A stretch of 64,000 bases of DNA from Blumeriella jaapii (lineage: Eukaryota > Ascomycota > Leotiomycetes > Helotiales > Drepanopezizaceae). Under the pieces are notes generated by a model. It did no database searches. It was not told the DNA's origin and saw nothing but the letters and a program-made list of their open reading frames with translations. Positions 1 to 11,429 of this stretch are shown here, piece by piece; positions within the stretch are counted from its first letter, which is position 1; every line of letters starts with the position of its first letter. Both the position numbers and the translations under genes were made by a program. The DNA lies in NCBI GenBank assembly GCA_009599575.1, contig VWND01000075.1, positions 1,488,001 through 1,552,000 of the forward strand. Reading direction: 5' to 3'.

Positions 1-260
1 ACGATATTTTTTACGTTTTCTTATTAAAACTTTGGCAGAATCGGAACGATACCGAACCGAAAAATAATATAATAAAATTTTAAAAATCCGAAAAATACGA
101 AATCAAATTAATACAAATTTACAAAAATACAAAAAAAGACCGATATTATTTAATGCGATAAAAAAGTTATTTATTAAACGAAGATTCGTAAAAGCCAGAA
201 AACTATTTTACAAACGCAAAAAAAGTTATAAAAAAATACTTAAAAAATACGATAAATAAT
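1..260 (+). pseudogene. Broken C-terminus of C1 pol, possible chromodomain
   Basis: The degenerate reading matches the last part of C2 pol (43540-43799): an LLKLW segment, then EKYEVKLIQIY, then a basic tail ending KKIFKKYD. In chromoviral gypsy integrases the segment after the core reads FHV-LL, then E-YEVE-IL, then an aromatic-rich chromodomain ending in L-EY. The spacing fits, but the chromodomain aromatic residues are mostly lost as stops, so the domain call is tentative. The gene was already dead before the window's left edge was cut. Confidence 0.45.
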
Positions 261-550
261 AGCAACGAAGCAATAACGAATACGCGTCGTAAAAGCAAAA
301 AAAAAAAAAAAAAAAAACATTTAAAAAATCTTAAAACCGCCGCTAAGCCAATTTTTTATTATTATTATTTTTTTTTTTCATTTTTATCGCTATTTTTTTT
401 AAATTTAAAAGCAGCGGTAAGCTAAAAGAATTAATACTAGACGAATTCGCAAAATATTCGATTTATTTTAATTAAAGTTTTTACGATAGCCGTAATCGAA
501 TTTTGAATTGCAGCTACGATATTTTCGTAGAAATTCAGAATTTAATTTAA

Positions 551-1163
551 TTAGTTAAAATAAGTCCGAGCGACGTTTTCGAAACGTCGGAAAATACGTT
601 TTATACTAGCGTCGTTAAATAAAAGAGCCGGCGCAGCCAAGGCTTTTAAAACAGCAGCAGCCGCTAAACCGGCAGAAACGGCAGCGGCAGCCCGAGCCGC
701 GGCGCGATTCGCACGACTTCCGATTATTATAAAAGCCGAAGCGTTACCTTTTTTTAAACGATTTATATAAGCGTCGTAAATAATAAAATCGATAAAGGTT
801 TTAGCAAAAGCTTTGGCTTCGGCAGCAAAAGGAAAAAAAACGGCAGCGGCGGTAATAATATCGAAACGATTTATAAAATCGTTAAAGCCCGCGAAAAGGA
901 TTTGCGCTTCGATAACGCGTACGGCAGAAATTTGTAGCTAATTAAAAACGAATTCGAATAAAAATTTAAAAGATTTATAAAAAAGTATTAAATATGCGAA
1001 GCTTTACAGCGGTTGCATTTTACGCTAAAAAGCTCGAAAACGCAAAAAGACAAAAAGGCCGCTGTAATACTTTCGCGTAAGATTAAGCGGGCGCACCGAA
1101 AGCAGATAAAAATCAAAAGCATTTTAAGAATTCGCGGCGAACGCGGCGAAAAAGCAATTAATT
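551..1163 (+). pseudogene. Unassigned degenerate ORF downstream of C pol (C1 copy)
   Basis: One frame reads about 200 codons with stops only at TAA/TAG, as expected from RIP at Gln/Trp codons. The N-terminal third reads SDVFETSENTFYTSVV and then a Ser/Gly/Arg-rich linker (GRNGSGSPSRGAIR). The middle contains SKSFGFGSKRKKNGSGG. The C-terminal third is strongly basic with Lys/Arg runs (SRKIKRAHRKQIKIKS). The same frame is preserved in C2 at 45466-46090. It lies between pol and the 3' LTR. I do not recognise the family. A nucleic-acid-binding role would suit its charge but is only inference. The start codon is not identifiable. Confidence 0.45.
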
Positions 1164-1184
1164 AAAAAAAAAAAAAAACTAACG

Positions 1185-1221
<37 letters not shown>

Positions 1222-1496
1222 AAGCAAAAAAATAACGGCTATTTTAAAAAAAAAAGCTTTTTCAAACGAAAATACGAGCGCTATCGAAAACAAAAAAAAC
1301 AAAACAGCAAAACAACCATAATTCACGATTAAAAGCGGAAGAAACAGCTATAATTCACGACCGAAAGCGGAAGAAAACCGCACGTTATTTCGAAAGCGTA
1401 ACGCACGTTATATACGAAAGCATACGCATAAAAAAATCAATCGCTTTAAAAACCAAAGGCCTAAAAAGAAAAGTAATATCAGAAACTAATATTACG

Positions 1497-1889
1497 TGTA
1501 TAAGTCAGGTGATCCGCCAAAACCTTTTGCTTTTTACCAATCTTCGAATAGTATTTTCTGCGGATAAGCCGTGGAAGCCGGATAATATTATAAAAGCTGA
1601 AAATAATATTTAAATAAAACATTTTATAAAAGTGATTGCTAAAAAATCAGTTATTAAAGTTATATTAAAAAGGATTAAAAAAAGGTCGGGATAAAGGCTG
1701 GAAAGTATATTAAATAAAATTCGCCTGGTTTCCTAAAAAATACTTTTCTCGAGGGCTCCACCCCTCCTTTTGTATTTATACACGCCTTTTATTAGAAATG
1801 TAGAAGGTAAAGATCAGTCTGATTATCAACCCAACCTTATCTGAGCTTTATTGTCTAAACTAGTATTTCCCTGTCTTTCAATTCTTACA
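1497..1889 (+). repeat. C1 3' LTR (393 bp)
   Basis: The repeat starts TGTATAAGTCAGG and ends TTCAATTCTTACA. The C2 counterpart at 46424-46816 has the same length. The right edge is exact because a B LTR follows at once; the left edge is inferred from the TG start and from a purine-rich stretch just upstream (1461-1475) that could be the polypurine tract. Confidence 0.7.
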
Positions 1890-3340
1890 GCTTTGCTTTT
1901 ATATTTGTTGAAAATAGTTAATAGCAAAGGATTTTAAAAGGGTTTATGCCTCGACTATGATTAAAATTACAAAATCTTATTAATACAAAGTATTACCGTT
2001 TTATATTTTGTTTTAAATAATATACGTAGTCGTTTTTAATTACGATCAAAGAAAAATATAATTTTAATAAATGCAATTTAATTGATTTTATATAATTTAA
2101 AAACTAATTAATTTAAACCGAACTTTTTAGCTTTAGACTTTTTTAATTTCCTAACTCGTTTTTAGCTTTTTTGCTATTGGCTTTTATAAAAAAATAGCGT
2201 TTCGCTTATCGTATAAATTATTTTATTTATTTTGCTTTTTTAAAAAATGGTTTAATAAAGCGTTAATCGAAATATCGTTTTGACCGACGAACGTTTTGAT
2301 AGCTTTTTCGTCGATAATATTATTAAGCGTCGCAGCGACGAAAGCTTTTTACGATTTTTTTTCGTAAATAATAAATTTCAGCTTTTAAACGTGGTTTTAC
2401 GTTTTGCAAAAAGCGTTAAAAAGTTGGATATTAAAATCGTAAAAATAATCGATTAATTTGTCGTAATTAAAACCGATTAACGCTTTTGCTTCGCGTAAAA
2501 TTAATAAGTCGAATTACGGCTGTTTACCGACGAATGCTTTTGAAAAAGCTTCGAAATTTATAAAAAAAATTATTCCACGAAATAGTTCGAAAGTAATCGT
2601 TTGCAGCCGAAACTACCGAAAATGCTGCGGTTGTTTTCGGCGCAGTATAAACAATATTAAATTGTTTATCGAAGCGTCGTTTTCGAAATGATTTTTGTAT
2701 TTTTGCGCCGTATAATTATTCGAGCAAATTAATATCGCGCCGTCGGTTTTTTAAATTTTAAATTTAACGAAAAAATTTATTTAGTCGAAAAGCTAATAAA
2801 AATTATTGGGTTTTTTATTTCGTAATTTTCGGTTTCGTAATTCGATAAAATAATTAAAACTATTATTTTAAACGCGCTAAAATACGAAAAAGCTGGACTT
2901 TTTAAATGGTTTTAATTAGCTTAGCATCGTAATATAATTGCAAATAAGCTTCGATTATTTCCGAATTGTATACGAATATAAACAGAACGTAATAATCGAA
3001 AACAGCGTCGATAAAATTTTCGAATTTTTTTTTTTTTAAAAAAATCGGCGATATCGAATTTTATAATTATAATACGGTCGGAATCAGCGAAATCTGAAAC
3101 GATCGAAACGTTAAAATATGCTACGAAACAGCAGTTTCCGGGATTTCGAATAATTAAAACAGCGAAATAAAAGCCGGGGTATATTTTAAAAGCTTGCTAA
3201 ATAAAATTATAAAGTATATTAGCGAAAAAAATTATAATCGTTTTTTGGATTTTAATTAATCGGAAATTATATTTATATATATATATTTTTTTATAAAATA
3301 TAATAATAATTTGTTTTTTCCGTTGTACAATCTTACGTAA
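1890..3340 (-). mobile_element. B1: reversed 3' fragment of a B gypsy element
   Basis: On the minus strand this reads the end of the B post-pol ORF followed by a truncated 3' LTR (1890-2005, 116 of 267 bp). It aligns with B4 at about 13830-15270 and with B3 at about 38770-40170. The left edge is where C1 entered the LTR. The right edge at 3340/3341 is where B2 inserted in the opposite orientation; the aligned B4 sequence runs on without interruption there. Confidence 0.8.
2100..3290 (-). pseudogene. C-terminal part of the unassigned B ORF2 (B1 copy)
   Basis: The minus strand carries the last roughly 400 codons of the post-pol ORF described for B3 at 36840-39960, with stops at former Trp/Gln codons. 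The family is unknown. It ends shortly before the truncated LTR, as in the other copies. Confidence 0.5.
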
Positions 3341-3580
3341 TGTAAAACGGTGATATTTTGTATTGATAGGATTTGGTAGTTTTAGCTATAGTCGAGGCAT
3401 GGACCCCTCCGAAACCCTTTGTTATTAATTACCTTCAACAAGTATAAAAGCAAAGCATCCCCTTAAATAATACCATAAGCAAGCAGTTTAATTTATACTT
3501 TCATTTATTCTTTTTTTCCTTTTTTTAGTTTTTTTTAAGATTTCTTTAAACTATTTTACCTATCGACATATAGCCGTATT
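3341..3580 (+). repeat. B2: B-family LTR interrupted by A1
   Basis: The repeat starts TGTAAAACGGTGATA and matches the complete B3 LTR (9087-9353) for about 240 of 267 bp. It stops at GCCGTATT, where A1 begins. It may be a solo LTR or the 5' LTR of a further B element; the rest is not in the window. Confidence 0.85.
3443..3450 (+). promoter_or_regulatory. Probable TATA box in a B LTR
   Basis: TATAAAAG is kept at the same place in B2 and B3 (9189-9196 in B3), followed by CAAAGCA. Its position mid-LTR suits a retrotransposon promoter. No transcript evidence is available from sequence. Confidence 0.4.
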
Positions 3581-3847
3581 TGTGACGATTCACTCTTTTG
3601 CCCCTCGTGTCACCCCAGCAATTACGTATAGCTGCAAGCTTTCTGGTCTTCTGATGGATCTTTTTATCAACTGTAGAAACTATTTATATATATAAGACTT
3701 TTTTTTTTTAGTAATCTCTGCTTTTTGCAGTTGTTAATTTTAAATAAATATTTTTGTTATAAAACCAAAAGCTCGTTTTTTATATTATATAAACACGGCG
3801 ATCAATTAACTGATTTTTTAGCCTTTCGATTAATTAAATCGTTTATA
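3581..3847 (+). repeat. A1 5' LTR
   Basis: The repeat begins TGTGACGA and ends TCGTTTATA, the RIP-altered form of TCGTCACA seen intact at the end of the A2 3' LTR. The two ends form an 8-bp terminal inverted repeat. A TATATATATAA stretch near 3685 is a possible TATA element. Confidence 0.85.
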
Positions 3848-3929
3848 TTATTAACAACTTTTTTTTTACGCTAGCGACGGCGTAAATTATTTTTCTTTTC
3901 GAATTTTTTACGGATTATATCAAAATAAT

Positions 3930-5480
3930 CGATCGGTCGTAAAAAGGCTTATTTCCGCATTTCGCGAAAAATAGCTTTTGTTCAACGATTTTTCTTTTAG
4001 CAAAGCTTTTCAGCTTTTGCTATTACACCTTAATTTTCTTTTTTTTAATCAGCGAAAAAGCAGCCTTTTTTAAAAGCTTTTTCTTTTGAAAAACAGTTTT
4101 TTTCCCGAGGAAAAAAAAACAAAAAAAAAAGCAAAGCGCCAACCATTTCGCCTGTCATTTTTTTCTTACAGCTTAGCGCTAAAAGCGTTTAATTAAAATT
4201 TTTGCAAAATCAATTGAAAAAAGCGCAAAAGCGTAAACGATAACTTCTGGAAATTATACGATTGCGACAAACCTTTTAATTAAAACGTTTGGTAGAATTT
4301 ATCGAACGTGCTTTTGCTAATCGCGAATCTGCTGCTTTTCCTTTTTTTCGCAACGTTTTATTTTAATTAACAAACGCTGCAAATCAACTTCTACGCTTTT
4401 CGCGAACTTTTTTTGAATCTCCTTTTGACGGCCAAAATCCTAGCGCGCTTTTTAAACGTTATAATTTCTATTTATTTGCTAATTTTCGATTAGCTCGTAT
4501 AAAACGCGTTTCGAATTTTAAGTTTAAATTAAATAATAATAAAAATTATAAAGCACGTTATTAAAAAACTAAAGTTTTCGATAATTTCGAATTTTATTAC
4601 GATTATTTCGCTAGCGATCGATTTCGCAAAAATTATATATTCGATCAGACCGAAAGCGTAGTAAAAAAGTTTTTTATTCCGCGTATTTTAAACCGTTCCG
4701 ATTTTATGTTTTCCGAAAAATTAATAAAAAAGGTCGCCGATTTTCTGGCCGATTTTTTAAACGTTTAAAAAGCGAAAAACGAATTTAAAATACTTATAAT
4801 AAATACGCACGACGACTTTTGGCGGTTTTATTTGCGATTTTCCATTTTCGCAACGAACGCTTAAATACGAACTGACAAATAGCTTCGAAACGCTTTTCGC
4901 GACAAAATATTAAAGCGTTTACGAGAAAAATTGCATTTGAAATAAACGCGTACAACGATTTTCAAAAATTAGCTTACCGCCGTTCGTTAAAAAAAACAAA
5001 ATCAATTGGCGAAACGAATTTTATACGCGAATCGCTTTTTAATCAAATCTATCATTTATTAAAATGGTAAGTTTTTAATCAAAGCGTATTACAAGTTAAA
5101 TCGTAAGTTAGAAAATCGTTCAAATGTTTCATAGGCTTTTTTTCAATCCTTTGCTTTTTTTTTTTTTTCTTCACGCCAAAACGCCCTTTTTAGCGTTTTT
5201 TTTTTTCGATCGGACCAACGATAACGCTCGTTTTTTATTCTATATTAAAAAGTTTAAAAAAGCCAATTTGCACGACTTTTTACGAACCGACCTTCGGTTC
5301 TACCCAAAAGCTTTTTTAAACTAGTAAATATAAACGAAGTCGAGCCGGCCGAAAATTCGCTTTTTAATAATAATAATAAAAACGAAAACCCTTTTCTAAA
5401 CGATTTTCAAAACGCATACGAGAAAGTTAAAAGCTTTTCCGCCAGTCGGAAAAACGCTCAGGCCTAAGCAAAGCCTTTTT
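3930..5480 (+). pseudogene. A1 gag remnant
   Basis: Between the LTR and protease one mostly open frame reads segments such as SDRFRKNYIFDQTE and FIPRILNRSD, followed by a Lys/Asn-rich stretch. All three A copies agree in this region. Gag is inferred from position (5' of protease), not from a recognised motif; no CCHC zinc knuckle could be read. Many stops at Trp/Gln positions and poly-T slippages break the frame. Confidence 0.5.
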
Positions 5481-5490
5481 TTTAAACGTA

Positions 5491-5676
5491 TTGCGCGATA
5501 TGCGTTATTTTAACGTTCGGAAACTTTTTAATAGCGATTTATTAATAATCTCCGTTATACTTACTAAAAATAATCTTTCGTACAAAATAAAAACGCTCGC
5601 CGATTTTAAAGCGAACGGTTATGCGTTAATCGATTCGGCGCTAATCAAATCTTTTTTTTTTTTTTTAAACTTTTGA
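5491..5676 (+). pseudogene. A1 aspartic protease remnant
   Basis: The frame reads RDMRYFNVRKLFNSDLL and then LADFKANGYALIDSAL. The latter corresponds to the retroviral-type protease active site D-S/T-G-A followed by NGY-FID, a form common in fungal gypsy elements. The active-site Gly is replaced by Lys (AAA at 5608-5610, explained by GGA to AAA) and the Ser/Thr by Phe, so the enzyme is inactive. A2 (27879-27890) and A3 (62237-62248) carry the same loss. Confidence 0.7.
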
Positions 5677-6599
5677 TTTAATTTTTTTCGGCTTTTTTTT
5701 TTATAAAAAAATATAATAAAGCTCGTGGCTATTTAATTATATATTTTACGCTTTTCAATCTTATTATTAATAATCGAATACAATCGTTTACTTTTTTTTT
5801 AATTACCAATCTCGGAAATTATAATATAATTCTAGAAAAAGCTTGGTTGGCCGAATATTAAGTTTTATTAAACTGTAATAAACGCAAGCTTTATTAGCCA
5901 AAGTCTTATCCTTTTACAGCTTTTTACGCTCGTTATATTAAAGTTTTTTATTTGCACCTTCGAAAAATTTAATTTCGCTATTAAAACGACGCTGTAAAAC
6001 GTAACAAAAACCTTGACCAATTATAGCAGATCTACGACGCTATGCGAAGCGCGAAAAAATCGAATTTCATTCGCGGTGTTAATTTCGATAGCGACGCCAA
6101 TAAAATAATATAAAAAATCATATTATTATTTTCTCAGGCTAACGATCCTTTTTTTATTATTATTATTTTTTTTTTTTTTTCGTTAAAACAGCTTTTTCGT
6201 TTTACGAAAAACAATTATATTAAAAACCGAAGGAAAACCTTCGCCGCGATGGCTTTTCAATTTAATATAATCGATAATTCGGATAAGCCATTTTTTGAAC
6301 TTTTTAAACGATCAGTTCGAAAACGAATTTCTTAATTTACTGCTTATTTAATTTCTATCTGCTAAATTATTATATACGTTTTTAAATTGATTTTTAAAAA
6401 AAAAGCAATTGAAATGTTTTTAATTTTTTTATACGAAATCGACAAAATATTAAACGACCTTATATATAATACTTTTTTTAAAACTCAATTTCATAATCTT
6501 TTCGAACGTTTCAAAACAAACGAAATATCGATTTCGATTTTTTTAATTAGCTTAGCAAAGCTAATTTCGAATAAACTTTTTTTCGAATTTTTTTTCCCG

Positions 6600-7260
6600 A
6601 AATACAAAAACTTCGAATACGTGTTTTTTAAAGCCGCTAATAACGAGCTAGCTTTTTACCGGCCCTACGATTATAAAATCGAGCTTATTATAAATAAAAA
6701 AGAATTAAAATATACTTTTTTATATAAAATATCGATTTCAAAGCTCGAGATTATTAAAACTTATCTGTAAAATAATTATAACAAAAGCTTTATCGAACTT
6801 TTTACCGCTTTTTTCGCTGCTCTAATGCTTTTCGCTAAAAAACCCGACGATTTATTACGTTTTTATATCGATTATCGAGCTTTTAATAATATTACTCGTA
6901 AAAATCGCTACCTTTTTTTTTTATCGATAAGACTTTTGCTCGTTTTTCGAAAGCGCGAATTTTTACGAAGTTCGATATTCGTTAAGCTTTTTATAAAATT
7001 CGAATAAACCTTGCTAATAAAAAACTGACGACGTTTCGTACGCGTTACGGCGCTTATAAATGCAAAATGCTATTTTTTGGCTTTACTAATAAATCCGCAA
7101 TTTATTAACGCTATATAAACGACGTTCTTTTCGATTATTTAAACGATTTTTGCATTGCATACTTAAATGATATTCTTATTTATTCGTTCGACCTTTTAAA
7201 ACACGTTATATACGTTCGCAAAATGCTTCAAAGGCTCGCTGACGCTGAATTACAGGCCGA
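6600..7260 (+). pseudogene. A1 reverse transcriptase remnant
   Basis: Gypsy RT motifs appear in order: ELAFYRPYDYKIEL at the start, KKPDDLLRFYIDYRAFNNIT with NRY (6839-6905), TFRTRYGAYKCKMLFFGF (about 7030-7085), and the catalytic box read as YLND (7160-7171) instead of YLDD. The first Asp is now Asn, consistent with G to A. A frameshift occurs in the poly-T run near 6915. Confidence 0.85.
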
Positions 7261-7559
7261 TATTCGGAAGTTTAAATTCAACGTTATTCGGACCCGTTAT
7301 TTAAGTTTTATTATTTCGATTAAAAGCTTAGAAATAGACCTAAAAAAAGTTTTCGTAGTCGCCTATTGAAAGCTTTCTACTATTGTAAAAAGTATACAAA
7401 GCTTTTTTGGTTTTTATAATTTCTACCGACGTTTTATTCGAAACTACGGTATAATTGCAAAACCTTTGATTTATTTGACCAAAGCTAACGTTTTTTACAA
7501 TTTCATTTTTAAATTTCAGAAAAGTTTCGACCTTTTTATACTAGCCTTTATTATTGCAC

Positions 7560-7990
7560 CAGTTTTATAATATTACAAACAAGACTTTTTTTGCATATTA
7601 AAAATTAACGCTTTCGACGGCGTAATAGCTTTTATGCTTTCGCAATTCTATAATAACGACTGGCTTTTAATCGCTTATTTTAACAAAACTATAATTTTCG
7701 CAAAACTAAATTACGTCGTACACGATAAAAAATGCTGGCAATCGTAAGATTTTTAGGCAACTTTCGTACTAAATTAATTAATTTAATTTATTAAATCAAA
7801 ATTATTATTAATCATAAAGCCTTGGAATACTTTATAACTTTCAAATTTTAAACGTTCGATAAATACGCTGGGCCGAACTCTTCGCCGATTACAACTTTTT
7901 TATTACGTACAAATTAAATAAACACAATTTTTTAGCTAACGCATTAACACGTCGTACGAGCGAATTCGACCGCTAAAACTTTTTTAAACG
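7560..7990 (+). pseudogene. A1 RNase H remnant
   Basis: The frame reads DAFDGVIAFMLSQFYNNDW, then IAYF-KT, then LNYVVHDKKMLAIV, the usual gypsy RNase H signature (D-SD---G-VLSQ, PIA--S, E--Y---KE-LAIV). The catalytic Glu position is replaced and stops interrupt the frame. The A2 copy at 29875-30120 is easier to read. Confidence 0.75.
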
Positions 7991-8249
7991 CATCCAGCGC
8001 CTGCAAACCTTTTTTCGAACAAATCAGATCGATCATCGCTTTTTAATTAAAAAACTCCGATTTTTTACGGCCTTCGAAACAGCTGTTTTTATCGTTGAAA
8101 TAGCTGATTTTTCTTTCGCATTTCGTATCGTTGATTAAATTTTTTACGCTAATCGTACAGCTAGCAGCTTAATAATTTTCCGAAAAAAAGCTGTACGAAA
8201 CGTTACAAAAAAAAACGACGATAATAATACTTCGTATATATTTAAACGC

Positions 8250-9086
8250 GATTTGCTGCTATATTACGGTCGCTTAATAATACCAAACGTCGATTATTTT
8301 CGTTTGGCTTTTATACGAAAAGTATACGATCAGATTTTTATCGCTTATTCTAACGCTCGCAAAACTACGCAATTGTTTTCGAACTAATATTATTAACGAA
8401 ATATAACAGCTTTCGTAAAACAATACTATCGCAACTGTTACGCTTATCGAAAAAGTTTTATTTTAAAAAATAAGCGCTCCGGTCTTTTTCAGCCTTTTCC
8501 TGTTTCTGACCACCTTTGAAAACATATTATAATAAACTTTTGCAATTTTAACAAAAATAAACACGGTTACGATAACGTGTTTGTAATAATAAATCGCTTT
8601 TCTAAACAAGCTATTTCGATTTCTTATTACAAAAATATCGACGTTCGAAGCCTCGCCAAACTGTATATATTCTACGTATATAAATATTTTAGCTTTTTAA
8701 AAAGTATTATTAACGATCGTGGCCTTTAGTATTAATCTACCTTCTGGTCTGAATTAAACAAAATACTCGGTACGCAATTAAAACTTTCGACAGCCGCTTA
8801 TTCCGAAACCGACGGTCAAACCGAAATTTACAATTAATATTTGCAAAAACGCTTTCGACCTTTCGTAAACTTTTACCAAAACGATTAAAGCGAATTTCTT
8901 TCAATAATAGATTTCGCTCAAATAATTTTTTCTTACGAAAGTCTAAATAGCCTTTCATTTTTTAAAATTATACACGATTACACTTCCTATACCAATTGGA
9001 ACTGAAAGCTCGATATTTTCTTTTTTTTTAATTTTTTACACAAGCTAAACGCAAACGAAGCTCGTGCGTACGCTCGCCGCCACTAT
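8250..9086 (+). pseudogene. A1 integrase remnant, cut by B3
   Basis: Readable parts are the HHCC zinc-binding region (RKTTQL-S, about 8350-8460, with C-V-RKSF), the core with NRFSKQAISI (about 8590), SDR-LQY (about 8715) and TDGQTEIYNQY (about 8810-8840). The third catalytic Glu codon (8823-8825) is retained and is preceded by C. The sequence stops at 9086 where the B3 LTR enters. Confidence 0.8.
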
Positions 9087-9353
9087 TGTAAAACGGTGAT
9101 ACCTTGTATTAATAAGAGTTGGTAGTTTTAGCTATGGTCGAGGCATAGACCCCTCCGAGACCCCATGCCACTAACTACCTTTAACAAGTATAAAAGCAAA
9201 GCATTCCCTTAGATAATATCATAAGTACGCAGTCTAATTTATACTTTCATTTATTTTTCTTTTCTTTTTTTCAGTTTTTTCTAAAGATTTTTTAAATTAT
9301 TTTACTCACCGATATATGGCCGTATCAATTTGGTTTTCCTACCTATTTTTACA
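9087..9353 (+). repeat. B3 5' LTR (267 bp, complete)
   Basis: The repeat starts TGTAAAACGG and ends CTATTTTTACA; TGTAAAA and TTTTACA form a 7-bp terminal inverted repeat. Both B4 LTRs (13678-13944 and 26954-27220) have exactly the same length. It contains a TATAAAAG motif at 9189-9196. Confidence 0.9.
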
Positions 9354-10090
9354 TTTAATAATTTACGCAGAAATTCAAACTTCGGTGTTTCGTTTTTATA
9401 TATTCGCCGATGCATTTTTTAAATTCGCAATTAAAATCGATTTCGATATTTCGCTATTACGGCTTAAAAAACTTTTTATATAATATTATTCGCAGCTGCA
9501 TTATGTAAAAGATTTTTAATAGCTTTTTTTATTTTGCGCATAATTATTAAATTACAGAAATGTAATATATTTTAAAAACGTTTAAAATTACGGTCAGGCA
9601 ATTCTGAATCGTGCGAAATTTAAAGCTCGAAAATCGCTTTTTTATTTAGAAATAATAAATCGAATATTGGTTCGTACGCTTCGATCGTTGCGTTCGGCTT
9701 TTTTAAACTAAATTTCTTTTGGTCAAACGCTTGGCGAAAACTTAACCTTTTGATTTTGCGCTTTGTGATTGTAACAATTATAATTTGCGGCTTTTTATTA
9801 AAAATAATAAAAAAATAGCTGTACGTATATTAGCTTGAGCCACGGAATATCGAAACCGTGGATTATATAGCAATATTATATCAATCTAATTAATTTATTA
9901 AAAAACAAGTTTTTTAATATATTATTTAAATATTTAAACGCAATTTTATTTTATTTAACTTTTTTAAAAAACACAAAAACTTTTTTAATAGCTTTTTTAT
10001 TAAAAACGATTTTTTTTATATTAAAAATTTTTAATTTGCAATTCCAAAAAACATTTATTTATTTAATTCAAACCCTATTAATATTTTTAC
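9354..10090 (+). other. B3 untranslated leader
   Basis: This AT-rich stretch lies between the LTR and the first gag codons and aligns with B4 26210-26953 in reverse. I see no open frame that both copies share and no clear tRNA-type primer site next to the LTR. Confidence 0.5.
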
Positions 10091-10136
10091 TAATACTATA
10101 AACAACGACGCTTTTCGTTTTTTTATACAAGGCCGC

Positions 10137-11420
10137 ATGCCTTTTCCTGGCTCTTCTGATGCATTTTTATTTAATGACGCTAACATTACCGATTTTATCG
10201 AAAAATATAAAAAAACTTGTAAAGATTTCGGAGTTTTTGAAATTGAAATATTCGATAAACTTTTTCGCTATTATACCTTAACTATCAAAAATATTATTAA
10301 ATCGATAAATAAATAAAAAGCTATTAAGGCTCGAAATTAGCGTAAGCTAATTAAAATTTTGAAATCGGAATTCCGAAACTACGATCGCTAGCAAATTCGC
10401 GATATTATCGCTTTTTTTAAACAGTTTGTTATAATAATCCGCTAAGCTAAAAAATTCGAGATTTATTATCGTATTTATACGAGAGTTTTTGACGTTTTCG
10501 TTAATAAAAAGGTTTTAAGCGAAATTAAGCAGAGAAGATTGTTTTTACTTAGCCTTCCAACCAGTATTCGCAATAAAACTATTAAATATTTTAAGATTAA
10601 TAAGCAAAACCCTGAAACTTTCGATTAATATTTCAAATTTGTAAAATTCGTTTTTAAATATAACCAAAGCGAACGTATTATTAAAGCCATAAACTAAAAG
10701 AAATCTCCTTTTTTTATTTACAAAAAAAACGTAAAAGCTTTAGTGCAAAAATATGCCCAGCCGCTAAAAATTACCGAAATCGCTAAAAAACAGCCAGTTA
10801 TTATATTATTTAATCGTTTTGCAAAGTTTACTAGCTTGAAAAAGCTTAATAAAAATATCGAAACTTTCGTATTAAAATTTACCGATATTAAAATTTAAAA
10901 ATTTTAAAGCAAAATCGAAGGTTTTATGCAATAGCAGAAAAACTCTTTTACGTTACTTCGGATAATAAAAACGATTAAAATAGCTTTTATAATAATTACT
11001 TTTTTTAAAATGCGCGAAGCGATCAGCTTCGCTAAGCTACCGTAAAAATAATAGCTGCCTAATAGCAATTTTTTCGTGCTAGCGATTAAAATCAGCGAAA
11101 TATTAATTATAATAACGATTATTAAAAAAAAAAAGAAAACCAACGCGGAAATCAGAATCGCGGCTATTAAAATAATAAAAGTAATTATTAAAACAGATTT
11201 CGTAGCTTTAAATATGGGTTTTGTAATAATAGAAAAATTTACTGCGAAAAACCTTATATTCGCTTTAAATGCAAAACATTTAATTTTTGTATAAATAATA
11301 GTATTTATTATATTAATAAATACGGAGCGATTTGCTTCGGACCGGTAGAAGCAGAAATAAGCTTTTTTAATAAAACTAAAAATCAGAGCTGATTGAATAT
11401 TATTCGTTTAAAAATAAAAA
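10137..11420 (+). pseudogene. B3 gag remnant
   Basis: The likely start is the ATG at 10137 in MPFPGSSDAFLFNDANITDF, followed by IEKYKKTCKDFG and RRLFLLSLPTSIRNKTI. The same reading is found in B4 (26182 down to about 24870), where the first part is open for 63 codons. The N-terminal pattern (N-TDF---Y---C-DFG) resembles the capsid part of fungal gypsy Gag. Cys-rich codons around 11215-11280 may be a decayed zinc knuckle. Stops are at Trp/Gln positions. Confidence 0.65.
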
Positions 11421-11429
11421 GTACGAAAT

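Larger units (their letters stand above)
1..1889 (+). mobile_element. C1: 3' end of a Ty3/gypsy LTR element (family C)
   Basis: This is the right-hand part of a gypsy element whose remainder lies left of the window. It aligns along its length with 43550-43799 plus 45168-46816 (C2), the only large difference being the Tc1 element present in C2. From left to right it holds the end of pol (chromodomain-like), a degenerate unassigned ORF, and a 393-bp 3' LTR ending CTTACA. The next base begins a reversed B LTR, so C1 lies inside B1; the following five bases (GCTTT) are the expected target duplication, whose partner is outside the window. Many stops at former Trp/Gln codons indicate RIP. Confidence 0.85.
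3581..9086 (+). mobile_element. A1: Ty3/gypsy chromovirus, 5' LTR to integrase
   Basis: The element starts with a TGTGACGA LTR inside the B2 LTR (left flank GTATT). It runs through gag, protease, RT, RNase H and most of integrase, and is cut at 9087 by insertion of B3. Order and spacing match A2, whose intact length is about 6.4 kb once B4 is removed. The 3' end (chromodomain and 3' LTR) is not in the window. Confidence 0.9.

Noticed and set aside
11076..11294. Plus-strand frame of 72 codons in B3 gag and its B4 equivalent (25040-25231)
   Set aside because: Overlaps gag out of phase; the gag frame before and after fits better. Conservation reflects homology of the two copies.
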